Assembly: GCA_012520975.1 (NCBI GenBank)
Contig: JAAYNF010000041.1
Coordinates: 1-41,308 of the forward strand
Length of the DNA stretch: 41,308 nucleotides
From: Clostridiaceae bacterium
Lineage (GTDB): Bacteria > Bacillota > Clostridia > Saccharofermentanales > UBA5734
Reading direction: 5' to 3'
Position 1 is the first letter of the stretch; each line of letters begins with the position of its first letter. The notes under the pieces are model-generated. The model worked only from the letters and a program-made list of their open reading frames with translations, was not told the DNA's origin and made no database searches. A program made the position numbers and the translations under genes. Shown here piece by piece: positions 8,021 to 15,509 of the stretch.

Positions 8021-9224
8021 CGTGGCAACCGGAGTTATTTTCGGTGCCGGCAGTGTTGGCCGCGGCTTCATCGGCCAGCTGTTTGCCGAAAGCCGATTGG
8101 AAGTGGTTTTTGTCGATGTTGTGCCCCAAATCATTGACGGGATCAACCGTGATGGTTGTTATCCGCATTTGACCGTGAGTAATGCCGGCCGGATCAAAAC
8201 CAGTGTCGGTCCGGCGCGGGCCATCAACAGCGAGGACATCCAACAGGTGATCGAGGCGGTTTCTCATGCTGATATTCTGGCCACAGCCGTCGGTGCCGGT
8301 GCCTTGGCCAAGATTGCCGAACCGTTGGCTCGTGGCCTGGCCCGACGCCACGAAATCAACCGGCTGCCGGTTAATATTTTGCTCTGTGAAAATTTACATG
8401 CCGCTGCCACCTATATGAAAGACCAGCTGTCATTGCATCTGGAAGATTCAATCTGCGATCAGGTTCTGGAGCGGGTCGGTCTGCTTGAAACATCAATCGG
8501 ACGCATGATACCCGTGCCCTCAGCCGAGCTCCATGCGATCCACCCGGCGGCGGTCAGCGTTGAACCGTACAAATACCTGCCCTTTGACGTGGCTGCTGTT
8601 AAGGGAACCCTGCCGAAAATCACCGGACTGATCGGCGATCCCACCGTACCCTTTTCTTACTATACGGACCGCAAGCTGTATCTTCACAACCTGGGCCATT
8701 GCCTGTGCGCGTATCTGGGAGAATTGAATCGTGACACGTACATTGCCGATGCGATTAACCAACCTGCCATTCGCAATCCGGTGCGATCCGCCATGCTCGA
8801 AAGCGCCGTGGCTCTGGCGGTCAAATATGGGAGGCCGATCGGCGGTTTGATTGACCATGCGGACAATCTGCTGGCCCGCTTTGGCAATCATGGATTGCGG
8901 GATACCGTGGAGCGGGTCGGCCGGGATCCCGAGCGCAAATTGGCGCCGGGAGATCGTTTTTTGGGCGCGTACGCCTTGGCGGTCGAGACCGGTACGCCGC
9001 GTCGCTATTTGAGCTTGGCGTTGGCCTACGGTTTGAACAAATTGCGTCTGGTCAAGGATTGGACGGTCGAAGAAACCATCCGGCATCTCGTCCGGGTTGC
9101 TCCGGAAGCAACAGCCGACCAAGACACGATCAGGTCTTATCTGCTTGCGCTGAAGAAACAAGCCGGACCACAGGAATTGGTGGGTCTGATTGATGAAGAA
9201 ATGATGGTTGCGGATCTTGTCTGA
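8013..9224 (+). CDS. Mannitol-dehydrogenase family polyol/sugar-acid dehydrogenase (MtlD-like)
   Basis: This 403-residue protein starts with GVIFGAGSVGRGFIGQLF, the nucleotide-binding motif of mannitol-1-phosphate 5-dehydrogenases. It carries the family's catalytic K-x4-N-x2-H triad in RKLYLHNLGHCL, with PSAELHAIHP upstream. It probably oxidises a polyol phosphate, or reduces a keto-sugar phosphate, with NAD(H). The start is a GTG at 8013 overlapping the end of the XylA-like gene; a second GTG at 8022, three codons later, has AGGTG 6 bases ahead and is an equal candidate. It closes the catabolic run. MtlD itself is ~380 residues, so this is slightly longer. Confidence 0.83.
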   Translation: MPDVATGVIFGAGSVGRGFIGQLFAESRLEVVFVDVVPQIIDGINRDGCYPHLTVSNAGRIKTSVGPARAINSEDIQQVIEAVSHADILATAVGAGALAKIAEPLARGLARRHEINRLPVNILLCENLHAAATYMKDQLSLHLEDSICDQVLERVGLLETSIGRMIPVPSAELHAIHPAAVSVEPYKYLPFDVAAVKGTLPKITGLIGDPTVPFSYYTDRKLYLHNLGHCLCAYLGELNRDTYIADAINQPAIRNPVRSAMLESAVALAVKYGRPIGGLIDHADNLLARFGNHGLRDTVERVGRDPERKLAPGDRFLGAYALAVETGTPRRYLSLALAYGLNKLRLVKDWTVEETIRHLVRVAPEATADQDTIRSYLLALKKQAGPQELVGLIDEEMMVADLV

Positions 9225-9231
9225 TAAATGT

Positions 9232-9261
9232 TTGACATGATAGAAAATCCTATTATATAAT
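9232..9261 (+). promoter_or_regulatory. Strong promoter of pyrG
   Basis: TTGACA (9232-9237) and TATAAT (9256-9261) are both perfect consensus, separated by 18 bases. Transcription is expected to begin at the GGGC at 9267-9270, the initial sequence known from Gram-positive pyrG genes that sense CTP. Confidence 0.82.
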
Positions 9262-9266
9262 TAACA

Positions 9267-9301
9267 GGGCAAGACGCCTCGAGGGACGGAGGCGTCTTTT
9301 T
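9267..9301 (+). terminator. pyrG leader attenuator (intrinsic terminator at the transcript start)
   Basis: AAGACGCCTC (9271-9280) pairs perfectly with GAGGCGTCTT (9289-9298) and is followed by T residues to 9301. It begins only four bases after the predicted transcript start GGGC, so it cannot end the upstream gene's message alone; it also controls pyrG. In Bacillus subtilis and Lactococcus lactis, low CTP makes polymerase add extra Gs at such a GGGC start and the G tail disrupts the terminator. The same layout here is an inference by analogy. Confidence 0.75.
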
Positions 9302-9369
9302 CTGTGTTTGGCAGGAGTGGTTGATTCCGGTCAAAAGGCTTTAAAGATGTGGACGCAGGGAGGATTCAG

Positions 9370-10980
9370 ATGAAATACATTTTTGTGACCGGCGGCGTTG
9401 TGTCCGGTTTGGGAAAAGGGATCACGGCAGCATCTCTGGGGCGGCTGCTCAAAGCGCGCGGAATCCGCGTGACCATGCAAAAGCTTGACCCTTATCTCAA
9501 CATTGACCCCGGAACCATGAATCCATACCAACATGGCGAAATTTTTGTCACCGATGATGGAGCCGAGACCGATCTGGATCTGGGACATTATGAACGTTTC
9601 ATTGATGAAAGTTTATCAAAGAACAGCAATGTTACCTCCGGCCGCATTTACTGGTCGGTGATTCAAAAAGAACGAAGAGGTGACTACCAGGGCGGAACCG
9701 TTCAGGTTATTCCCCATATCACCAATGAGGTCAAAGACTTTATACGCAAAGACAAGGTCGGCTATGACGTCGCCATTATCGAAATCGGCGGAACAATCGG
9801 GGACATCGAGGCCCTGCCCATCATTGAAGCCACCCGACAGTTTGCGGCGGAAGTCGGCCGAAAAAACTGTTTGTTTATCCATGTCACATTGGTGCCGTTT
9901 TTATCGGCGTCACAGGAGCAAAAAACAAAACCGACCCAGCATAGCGTAAAAGATCTGCTCAGCTTGGGGATTCAGCCGGACATCATTGTCTGCCGTTCGG
10001 AAATTGATATCGGTTATGATTTAAAAGCCAAAATCGCCCTGTTCTGCAATGTGCCGGTCAACTGCGTCATCGCGAATCTGGATTTGCCGATTTTGTATGA
10101 AATTCCCTTAGCTCTGGAAAAAGAAGGTCTGGCCGAAATTGTCTGCCAGCGGTTTGAACTGGAGGCTTCCGAGCCGGATTTATCAACCTGGATCGACATG
10201 GTTGACACGCTGAAAAACCCGAAAAGGGAGGCGCGCATCGCCATTGTCGGCAAATATGCCGCATTGCGCGATGCTTATCTTAGCATCGTGGAGTCGTTGG
10301 TTCACGGCGGCGCCGCCAATCAAAGCTCGATCGCCATCGAGTGGATTGACTCGGATGATGTAACCGATCAGACGGCTCATGAATTGTTTTCGGACGTGGA
10401 TGGCATTCTGGTGCCGGGTGGCTTCGGCGTCAGAGGTATCGAAGGGAAAATAGAAGCGGCACGCTATGCGCGCCAAAACAAGATCCCTTACTTTGGCATC
10501 TGCCTGGGCATGCAGATTGCCATTGTTGAATTCGCGCGCCATGTCATGGGTTATCAAGAAGCCAACAGTGTTGAATTCGCGCCGGATACACCCTATCCGG
10601 TTATAACGCTGACAAGAGTTTCCGGTCAAAAAGCCAACGATCGGTTTGGCGGCACGATGCGCTTGGGGCAATATCCCTGTGTTATTGACGAGCAATCCAA
10701 GGCATATGCTTGTTATCAGGCAAGTTTGATCTATGAGCGGCATCGTCACCGCTATGAGGTCAACAATGAATACCGGGAAGCGTTGATTGCCGCGGGATTG
10801 GTATTAAGCGGTGTGTCGCCGGATGATCACTTGGTGGAAATAATCGAGCTTCCGGACCACCCTTGGTACATTGCCTGTCAATTTCATCCGGAATTTAAAT
10901 CACGACCCAACCGCCCACACCCCCTGTTTACCGGGTTTGTCGCGGTCTCGCTGGCTAGACAAGCCAATGCACGGAGCTGA
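9370..10980 (+). CDS. pyrG: CTP synthase (glutamine-hydrolysing)
   Basis: This 536-residue enzyme makes CTP from UTP, ATP and glutamine. The N-terminal amidoligase domain begins [21 protein letters not shown] (P-loop) and contains the conserved [28 protein letters not shown] region. The C-terminal class I glutaminase domain (from ~residue 290) has the nucleophile in GICLGMQ and the His-Glu of QFHPEF. Length is normal for the family. The ATG at 9370 is used because GGGAGG lies 6 bases ahead. Its expression is probably controlled by the attenuator at 9267-9301. The 3' end overlaps the convergent SDR-nitroreductase gene by 26 bases. Confidence 0.98.
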   Translation: MKYIFVTGGVVSGLGKGITAASLGRLLKARGIRVTMQKLDPYLNIDPGTMNPYQHGEIFVTDDGAETDLDLGHYERFIDESLSKNSNVTSGRIYWSVIQKERRGDYQGGTVQVIPHITNEVKDFIRKDKVGYDVAIIEIGGTIGDIEALPIIEATRQFAAEVGRKNCLFIHVTLVPFLSASQEQKTKPTQHSVKDLLSLGIQPDIIVCRSEIDIGYDLKAKIALFCNVPVNCVIANLDLPILYEIPLALEKEGLAEIVCQRFELEASEPDLSTWIDMVDTLKNPKREARIAIVGKYAALRDAYLSIVESLVHGGAANQSSIAIEWIDSDDVTDQTAHELFSDVDGILVPGGFGVRGIEGKIEAARYARQNKIPYFGICLGMQIAIVEFARHVMGYQEANSVEFAPDTPYPVITLTRVSGQKANDRFGGTMRLGQYPCVIDEQSKAYACYQASLIYERHRHRYEVNNEYREALIAAGLVLSGVSPDDHLVEIIELPDHPWYIACQFHPEFKSRPNRPHPLFTGFVAVSLARQANARS

Positions 10981-12340
10981 TTGGCTCAGGGCGTACCGCA
11001 GAACGGGTTTCGGTCGCCGGCCAACCAATTTGGCAGGCCTCAAAAGCATACTCCCTTGGAGAAAGTCCGGTAAGATCCGCCAATGCGGCGCTTTCCTCCA
11101 GATCGCCAACCGCAGAAACAATCTGTAATCCCAAATGAAGCGCAGTGGCCTTGAGCCACATATTTTCGATCACACAAGCCAGCGACTGCACCTCGCGGGC
11201 CGGATATCCCTTGCGCTCGGCGACAATGACCAGCCAAGGCGCCTGCCACGGCGGCAGCCCCTGCTCGGTTATCATGTGCATGGCTTTGAGCATATTTTGC
11301 ATACGAGGATCTTTTCGATCCGTTATTTGAGCCAGTTTCTTTCCAATCGCGGCGACGACATCGGCGCGAAGTTGTTCAATGACTGCTTGACCTTTGGCCA
11401 AGACGAAAAATTTGCGAAAGTCGCCGGTGTCGCGATTGGCAAGACCGGCATAGGGCGCTTGTCGTCCGGCTTCAATGATCTGAGCGATCAGATCTCGGTG
11501 GGGAACGGTTTCCTTGAAAGCCCGAACCGAGCAGCGCGTTGTTATCAGGTGGTCGATGACCTCATTGTTTAACTCCGGTCCGGGTGCGCGCATACTTTCG
11601 GCCTGTTGTCTTGCTTTTTCCGACATCCCGTAGCCAAAGGAGGGGATGTCCTTAGCCATGTTCTCCAGCACAGACGCCGCATACTCGGCTGAGGTAGGAA
11701 TATCCAAGTGGGCAAAACGAACATGGTCCGGGCGGCCATCTTCGGTCCGAGCCCGAGCCCGGCCTTCCGGATTGAGCTCGGTATCCAAGATCAATGGCGG
11801 AATAGCTTCAAAAACTCGGATGTTCAGCGGTTCCAGCTGCTCGCGAATAAGTGAAGAGAAACTGTGCATGGCGGCCTTGGTTGCGGAATAAAGCGGCATC
11901 CGGGCCGAGGGCCGGAAAACCATGCCTGAGGTTACATAAACAATGGCGGCATTGGGCCGGTTGCTTAGCAAAGGCACAAAAAGCGCCGTCAGCGCCACCG
12001 GCCCTTCCAGATTAATGTGCAGCTCATTTGAGCCCTCCAAAGCCGCCGCTCCTTGAGTGAAGTCAAGATCACGCTGAACGCCGGCGTTGTTGATCAGGAT
12101 GTTCAGGTTTGGGTGGTTCTCTTTGATCCGGTCGACCAGCAGGCGACGCTGGCTATCACAGCCCACATCACAAACGAAGGTCTGTAATTCGGGAATTTTC
12201 TTTTTTGCTTCATCCAGACGAGCTTTGCGACGCCCGCAGATAATCACTTGATTTCCGGCTTGGTGAAAGGCTTCGGCCAAAGCAAACCCGATACCGGTGG
12301 CACCACCGGTAATCAATACGGTATTTCCGGTTATGTTCAT
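10955..12340 (-). CDS. Short-chain dehydrogenase fused to a nitroreductase domain
   Basis: This is a 461-residue two-domain protein. Residues 1-250 form a DltE-like short-chain dehydrogenase: TGGATGIG (11-18), NNAG (84-87), Ser138 and the YSATK motif (Tyr151, Lys155). Residues ~259-461 form a nitroreductase-type flavin domain with [18 protein letters not shown], and the C-terminal [16 protein letters not shown] helix. No stop or shift separates them. The ATG at 12340 follows AGGAGGT by 7 bases. The gene lies 47 bases downstream of the oxoamine synthase and is probably co-transcribed, which suggests the SDR reduces the ketone made by that enzyme, while the flavin domain may reduce a double bond or act independently. 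This pairing is inference. Confidence 0.88.
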   Translation of the reverse strand: MNITGNTVLITGGATGIGFALAEAFHQAGNQVIICGRRKARLDEAKKKIPELQTFVCDVGCDSQRRLLVDRIKENHPNLNILINNAGVQRDLDFTQGAAALEGSNELHINLEGPVALTALFVPLLSNRPNAAIVYVTSGMVFRPSARMPLYSATKAAMHSFSSLIREQLEPLNIRVFEAIPPLILDTELNPEGRARARTEDGRPDHVRFAHLDIPTSAEYAASVLENMAKDIPSFGYGMSEKARQQAESMRAPGPELNNEVIDHLITTRCSVRAFKETVPHRDLIAQIIEAGRQAPYAGLANRDTGDFRKFFVLAKGQAVIEQLRADVVAAIGKKLAQITDRKDPRMQNMLKAMHMITEQGLPPWQAPWLVIVAERKGYPAREVQSLACVIENMWLKATALHLGLQIVSAVGDLEESAALADLTGLSPREYAFEACQIGWPATETRSAVRPEPISSVHWLV

Positions 12341-12387
12341 TGGGATGACCTCCTGGATTGGCAACACAGATCCGATCCGTTTAAATT

Positions 12388-13614
12388 TTAAATATCGATG
12401 ACAAAATCAATATCCTTGTTGTCAGCCAGACCTTCAAAGACCCGACCGATGATTTCCAAAGCCTCATTAAGTTGCTCATCGGTATGCGTGGCGGTGTAAC
12501 TGGTGCGCAGGAGGCAGTTGTCGCCGGGTACGGCAGGAGGGAAAACCGGGTTGACATAAACGCCGTTTTCCAGCAACTCCTTTGCCGTGACCAGAGTTCT
12601 GCCGACCGTTCCGGTCAAAAGCGGGATAATCGGAACAATGTGATTGCCGCTGTCGTGGACCCGAACATGAGAAAGCTTGGCCAGCCCTTGACGCATATGA
12701 GAGGCGATCGTATTGAGTCGGCGGACCCGCTCCGGCTCGGCTTCCAGAATACGCAGGGCTTCATGAGCCGCCGCGACCTGAGCCGGAGGGATGCTGGCGC
12801 TGAAGATAAAAGGGCGAGCGGTGTGTTTGATAAAATGAATCACCGCTTCATCGCCAACGACGCATCCACCGAGGGAAGCCAGTGTCTTGGAAAATGTGTT
12901 CATGATCAGGTCGACTTCATCCGTGAGGCCGAAGTATTCGGCCGTACCACGTCCGCGTTCGCCGAGAACGCCGATGGAATGGGCATCGTCCAACAAAATC
13001 CGTGCGCCGTATTTTTGGGACAGACGGACAATTTCCGGCAGGTTGCAGATTTCGCCCTCCATGCTGAATACACCGTCGGACACAACCAAAATGCCGCCCT
13101 TGCCGTCTTCGGCGCAGCGTGCCAACAAGCGCTCCAGTTCAAGCATATCGTTGTGCCGAAATTTCAGTGTTTTGGCAAAACTGAGCCGGGTTCCGTCAAC
13201 GATACTGGCGTGATTCAGGCTGTCGCTCAAAATATAGTCGTTTCGACCGGTGATTGCGGAAATAATCGATAAATTAGTCTGGAAACCCGTAGAAAAGATC
13301 AGGCAATCTTCTTTTTGCAGAAATTTTGCCAACGCCGCCTCCAGCTCAACATGAATATCCAGCGTCCCATTCAAAAAGCGCGATCCGGAACATCCGGAAC
13401 CGTATTTCTCCACGGCTTTGATCGCGGCCTCCTTGACCCGGGGATCAGATGTCAATCCGAGGTAATTGTTGGACCCGAACATCAGGGTACGGCGACCCTC
13501 CATGAGAACTTCCGTATCCTGGCCGGAAGTCAGCATATGGAAAAAGGGATAAACGCCCATAGCCATCGTCTGTTTGGCAGGTGTATAATCCCAGCACTTT
13601 TGAAACAAATCCAT
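12388..13614 (-). CDS. PLP-dependent alpha-oxoamine synthase, serine palmitoyltransferase-like
   Basis: This 408-residue enzyme is of the AONS/KBL/SPT family, which joins an amino acid to an acyl-CoA with loss of CO2. Several stretches look specifically SPT-like: GVYPFFHMLTSGQDTEV, MFGSNNYLGLT, KYGSGCSGSRFLNGTLDIH, and IFSTGFQTN. DDAHSIGVLG and TFSKTLASLGG (Lys243, PLP Schiff base) complete the active site. Substrates may be serine plus a long-chain acyl-CoA, but KBL- or BioF-like activity cannot be excluded. A GTG lies three codons upstream; the ATG at 13614 is better spaced (10 bases) from AGGAG. No other biotin or threonine genes are nearby, and the partner downstream is an SDR, which fits a ketosphinganine-type route. 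Confidence 0.85.
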   Translation of the reverse strand: MDLFQKCWDYTPAKQTMAMGVYPFFHMLTSGQDTEVLMEGRRTLMFGSNNYLGLTSDPRVKEAAIKAVEKYGSGCSGSRFLNGTLDIHVELEAALAKFLQKEDCLIFSTGFQTNLSIISAITGRNDYILSDSLNHASIVDGTRLSFAKTLKFRHNDMLELERLLARCAEDGKGGILVVSDGVFSMEGEICNLPEIVRLSQKYGARILLDDAHSIGVLGERGRGTAEYFGLTDEVDLIMNTFSKTLASLGGCVVGDEAVIHFIKHTARPFIFSASIPPAQVAAAHEALRILEAEPERVRRLNTIASHMRQGLAKLSHVRVHDSGNHIVPIIPLLTGTVGRTLVTAKELLENGVYVNPVFPPAVPGDNCLLRTSYTATHTDEQLNEALEIIGRVFEGLADNKDIDFVIDI

Positions 13615-13777
13615 TCGGTTCACACTCCTGATCGGAAAATTAGTTTGATAGGCTTTAAATTAGGTTCATCATAGCACACGGGCGCCGGATTGAGAATAGC
13701 AGAGGGTGAAAAGAGGTGTCGGCGTGTTTCTCTTTTCATGGTAAAATCATGGTGTCCGCCGAGGCGGTAAAAAAGAA

Positions 13778-13805
13778 CCTTTACAGGTGAGAAAACCTAA
13801 AGGAG
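13778..13805 (+). promoter_or_regulatory. Hairpin covering the ferredoxin ribosome binding site
   Basis: CCTTTA plus GGT (13778-13788, with a two-base bulge) can pair with ACCTAAAGG (13795-13803), placing part of the AAAGGAG ribosome site (13799-13805) in a stem. This might modulate translation of the ferredoxin. No protein or ligand is implied. Confidence 0.3.
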
Positions 13806-13812
13806 CCCATCC

Positions 13813-14001
13813 ATGAAAGCAAGAATATTGGCCGAAAGATGCATTGGCTGTGGTTTGTGTGTTGAGATTTGTCCCGAAGTGTTTACCATGGGTGACGAAT
13901 TGATTGCCGGCGCGACTGCCGACGAGATACCGGAGGATGCAACGGACAGCACCCGGGATGCGGCTTCGGCCTGTCCGGTTTATGCAATTGATCTGCATTG
14001 A
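13813..14001 (+). CDS. Single-cluster [4Fe-4S] ferredoxin
   Basis: This 62-residue electron carrier has CIGCGLCVEICP (Cys10, 13, 16, 20) and a distal CP at Cys54. Cys10, 13, 16 and 54 would bind one [4Fe-4S] cluster, while Cys20 remains from an ancestral second site. It is small, acidic and cytoplasmic. AAAGGAG lies 7 bases before the ATG. It stands alone between the divergent SPT-like gene and a convergent membrane protein, so its redox partner is not indicated by position; the nitroreductase domain nearby is only one possibility. Confidence 0.93.
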   Translation: MKARILAERCIGCGLCVEICPEVFTMGDELIAGATADEIPEDATDSTRDAASACPVYAIDLH

Positions 14002-14325
14002 TCAGTTACCGATAGGTTGTCTGGGGTCCTCGGCAACAACCGCCATTTTAAACGGATCGATATAAAAACTGTACGGACCGATCTCCCGGTCCTGATCTGT
14101 GTGATAAATCATGTGAACCAAGATGCGTCCGTCCCGGAAAATCACCTGAACAGCGGGCTCGCGCCAGTTCAGGACATGGGGGTCGCGACCCGTGTGCTCC
14201 CACGCGACCTGTAGATATTTGTCGGTATCAATAAAGCTACGATAAATGTAGGAATAGGCGACAAAAAAAACAATCAAGGCCAAGGCAAGGATCAAAAGTC
14301 TTCGACGGTGGCGGGAAATACTCAT
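14002..14325 (-). CDS. Small single-pass membrane protein of unknown function
   Basis: This 107-residue protein starts with a basic segment (SISRHRRRR-like) and one hydrophobic helix (residues ~9-30), then a soluble ~75-residue domain with WREPAVQVIFRDGRILVHMIYH and YSFYIDPFKMAVV. It is likely anchored in the membrane with the domain outside. I do not recognise the family. The ribosome site is weak. Its end abuts the convergent ferredoxin stop codon exactly (14001/14002). Confidence 0.6.
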   Translation of the reverse strand: MSISRHRRRLLILALALIVFFVAYSYIYRSFIDTDKYLQVAWEHTGRDPHVLNWREPAVQVIFRDGRILVHMIYHTDQDREIGPYSFYIDPFKMAVVAEDPRQPIGN

Positions 14326-14442
14326 TTTGGTTCCACCTCACGGTTTCAGGCAGTTCAGATCCTGTTTTCCCCCTTTGTCTGAACCGCCATCGCAAAATCG
14401 GTCGATATTGAGTATAATACACTATTAGGGGGCGTATGTTTC

Positions 14443-14751
14443 ATGGCCAAATGCAAAAACTGCCATCGTAAAGGATTTATTGTCGAGACCGATGTCAACG
14501 GCCTTTGTTCGGATTGCGCCCCGTACTATTATCTGACAATGCAGGATGATTTAAAAGCCCTTGAACAGGCTTTGTTTCTCTTGGCGCGCACCAACCATCC
14601 GATGACGGCGCTGGCCCGTTTGGAATTGGCTCGGAACAGCCTTGATCGGCTGCGATCCTACGCCGAGGCCGGGCTGGTTGTCCTGCCGGCGCCGATTGAG
14701 CAATTAGAAGAGCAGCTGCGCGGATTTAACGATGAATGGCAACCGGATTGA
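14443..14751 (+). CDS. Small zinc-ribbon protein with helical C-terminus
   Basis: This 102-residue protein has two CxxC pairs at its start (AKCKNCHRKG and LCSDCAPYY), which probably bind one zinc, followed by ~65 residues rich in Leu, Ala and Glu that look helical or coiled-coil. AGGGGGC lies about 9 bases before the ATG, and a TATAAT at 14413-14418 may be its -10 box. Its last 16 bases overlap the annotated start of the next gene, or it precedes it by 23 bases if the CTG start is used. The function is unknown. Confidence 0.68.
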   Translation: MAKCKNCHRKGFIVETDVNGLCSDCAPYYYLTMQDDLKALEQALFLLARTNHPMTALARLELARNSLDRLRSYAEAGLVVLPAPIEQLEEQLRGFNDEWQPD

Positions 14752-15443
14752 TTTTGACTCTAGGAGGTGGCCGTCTGAACAAGGTTCAACCCAAAATCCA
14801 TTTAACTGCCGGTATCCTGTTTGCGACCATGGCCATGTTGGTGGCCCTGCTGACCCGATCGTCCAGGGACGGCCGCTGGCGCGTTTTCAGTTTGTTGTCC
14901 ATTTGGGCGGCGGGGCTGGCCTGGACCTTATTTATGCGGGCGTACCGCCGGCGGTCGGGCGGTCGGCGGAATTCATTTTCAGCTTATCCGGAGGGCCATG
15001 CTCGGCTTATCGAGGCTGGCCGGTTGCCGAACCGGTACAACCCCCACATTGAGCTGAGAGAATATGAAATCTGCCATTTTTCGGTTGGAGCTCGGCGTCT
15101 CCGGTTTGCGGATCCGCCTGCCAATCAAGATGTCGATCCGACCCAGCTTATGGTTCGTTTTTCCGGCGGTTCATATTATTTTATCGCCCGCCCGCATGGG
15201 GTGCTGCTACCGGCGGAATTGGATCATGAGATCTATGGCGAATTTGTCATCACCAGTCAGCGGGTGATGTTTGTCGCGCCGGAAAACGGATTTGAGGTGC
15301 CGTTGCAAAGCCTGAAATTACTGGACTGCAGCGCACATCTCGTTGATTTTCAGGTGCGTGGACGCCGTTATACCATTCAAACCGAAGCCGCCTCGCTGGC
15401 GGAAAAAGTTTTGCTCATGCTTTTGCAACCATCGGCTATCTGA
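14736..15443 (+). CDS. Membrane protein with bacterial PH-like domain; possible CTG start at 14775
   Basis: Up to 235 residues. Two hydrophobic segments (LTAGILFATMAMLVALL and VFSLLSIWAAGLAWTLFM) are followed by a charged stretch. The C-terminal domain (GEFVITSQRVMFVAPENGFEVPLQSL, then YTIQTEAASLAEKVLLML) resembles the YdjO/PH-like fold used in membrane-associated proteins. The ATG at 14736 has no ribosome site; a perfect AGGAGGT at 14762-14768 is followed 6 bases later by an in-frame CTG at 14775, giving a 222-residue protein starting just before the first membrane helix. I report the longer frame because CTG starts are rare. The function is unknown. Confidence 0.62.
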   Translation: MATGLILTLGGGRLNKVQPKIHLTAGILFATMAMLVALLTRSSRDGRWRVFSLLSIWAAGLAWTLFMRAYRRRSGGRRNSFSAYPEGHARLIEAGRLPNRYNPHIELREYEICHFSVGARRLRFADPPANQDVDPTQLMVRFSGGSYYFIARPHGVLLPAELDHEIYGEFVITSQRVMFVAPENGFEVPLQSLKLLDCSAHLVDFQVRGRRYTIQTEAASLAEKVLLMLLQPSAI

Positions 15444-15448
15444 TGCAA

Positions 15449-15482
15449 CCGCCGGCAACCTGATGGGATCCACTGTCGGCGG
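15449..15482. terminator. Weak stem-loop between convergent genes
   Basis: CCGCCG (15449-15454) can pair with CGGCGG (15477-15482) around a 22-base loop between the PH-like gene and the convergent nadE. There is no T run on either strand, so termination is uncertain. Confidence 0.25.
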
Positions 15483-15509
15483 GAGTCGAAACGCAAGGCG
15501 AATGAGAGC

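Noticed and set aside
10183-10749. 188-codon minus-strand frame inside pyrG
   Set aside because: Antisense shadow of the well-conserved glutaminase part of CTP synthase.
12472-13272. 266-codon plus-strand frame opposite the SPT-like gene
   Set aside because: The minus-strand gene has a full set of oxoamine synthase motifs; the plus frame has none.
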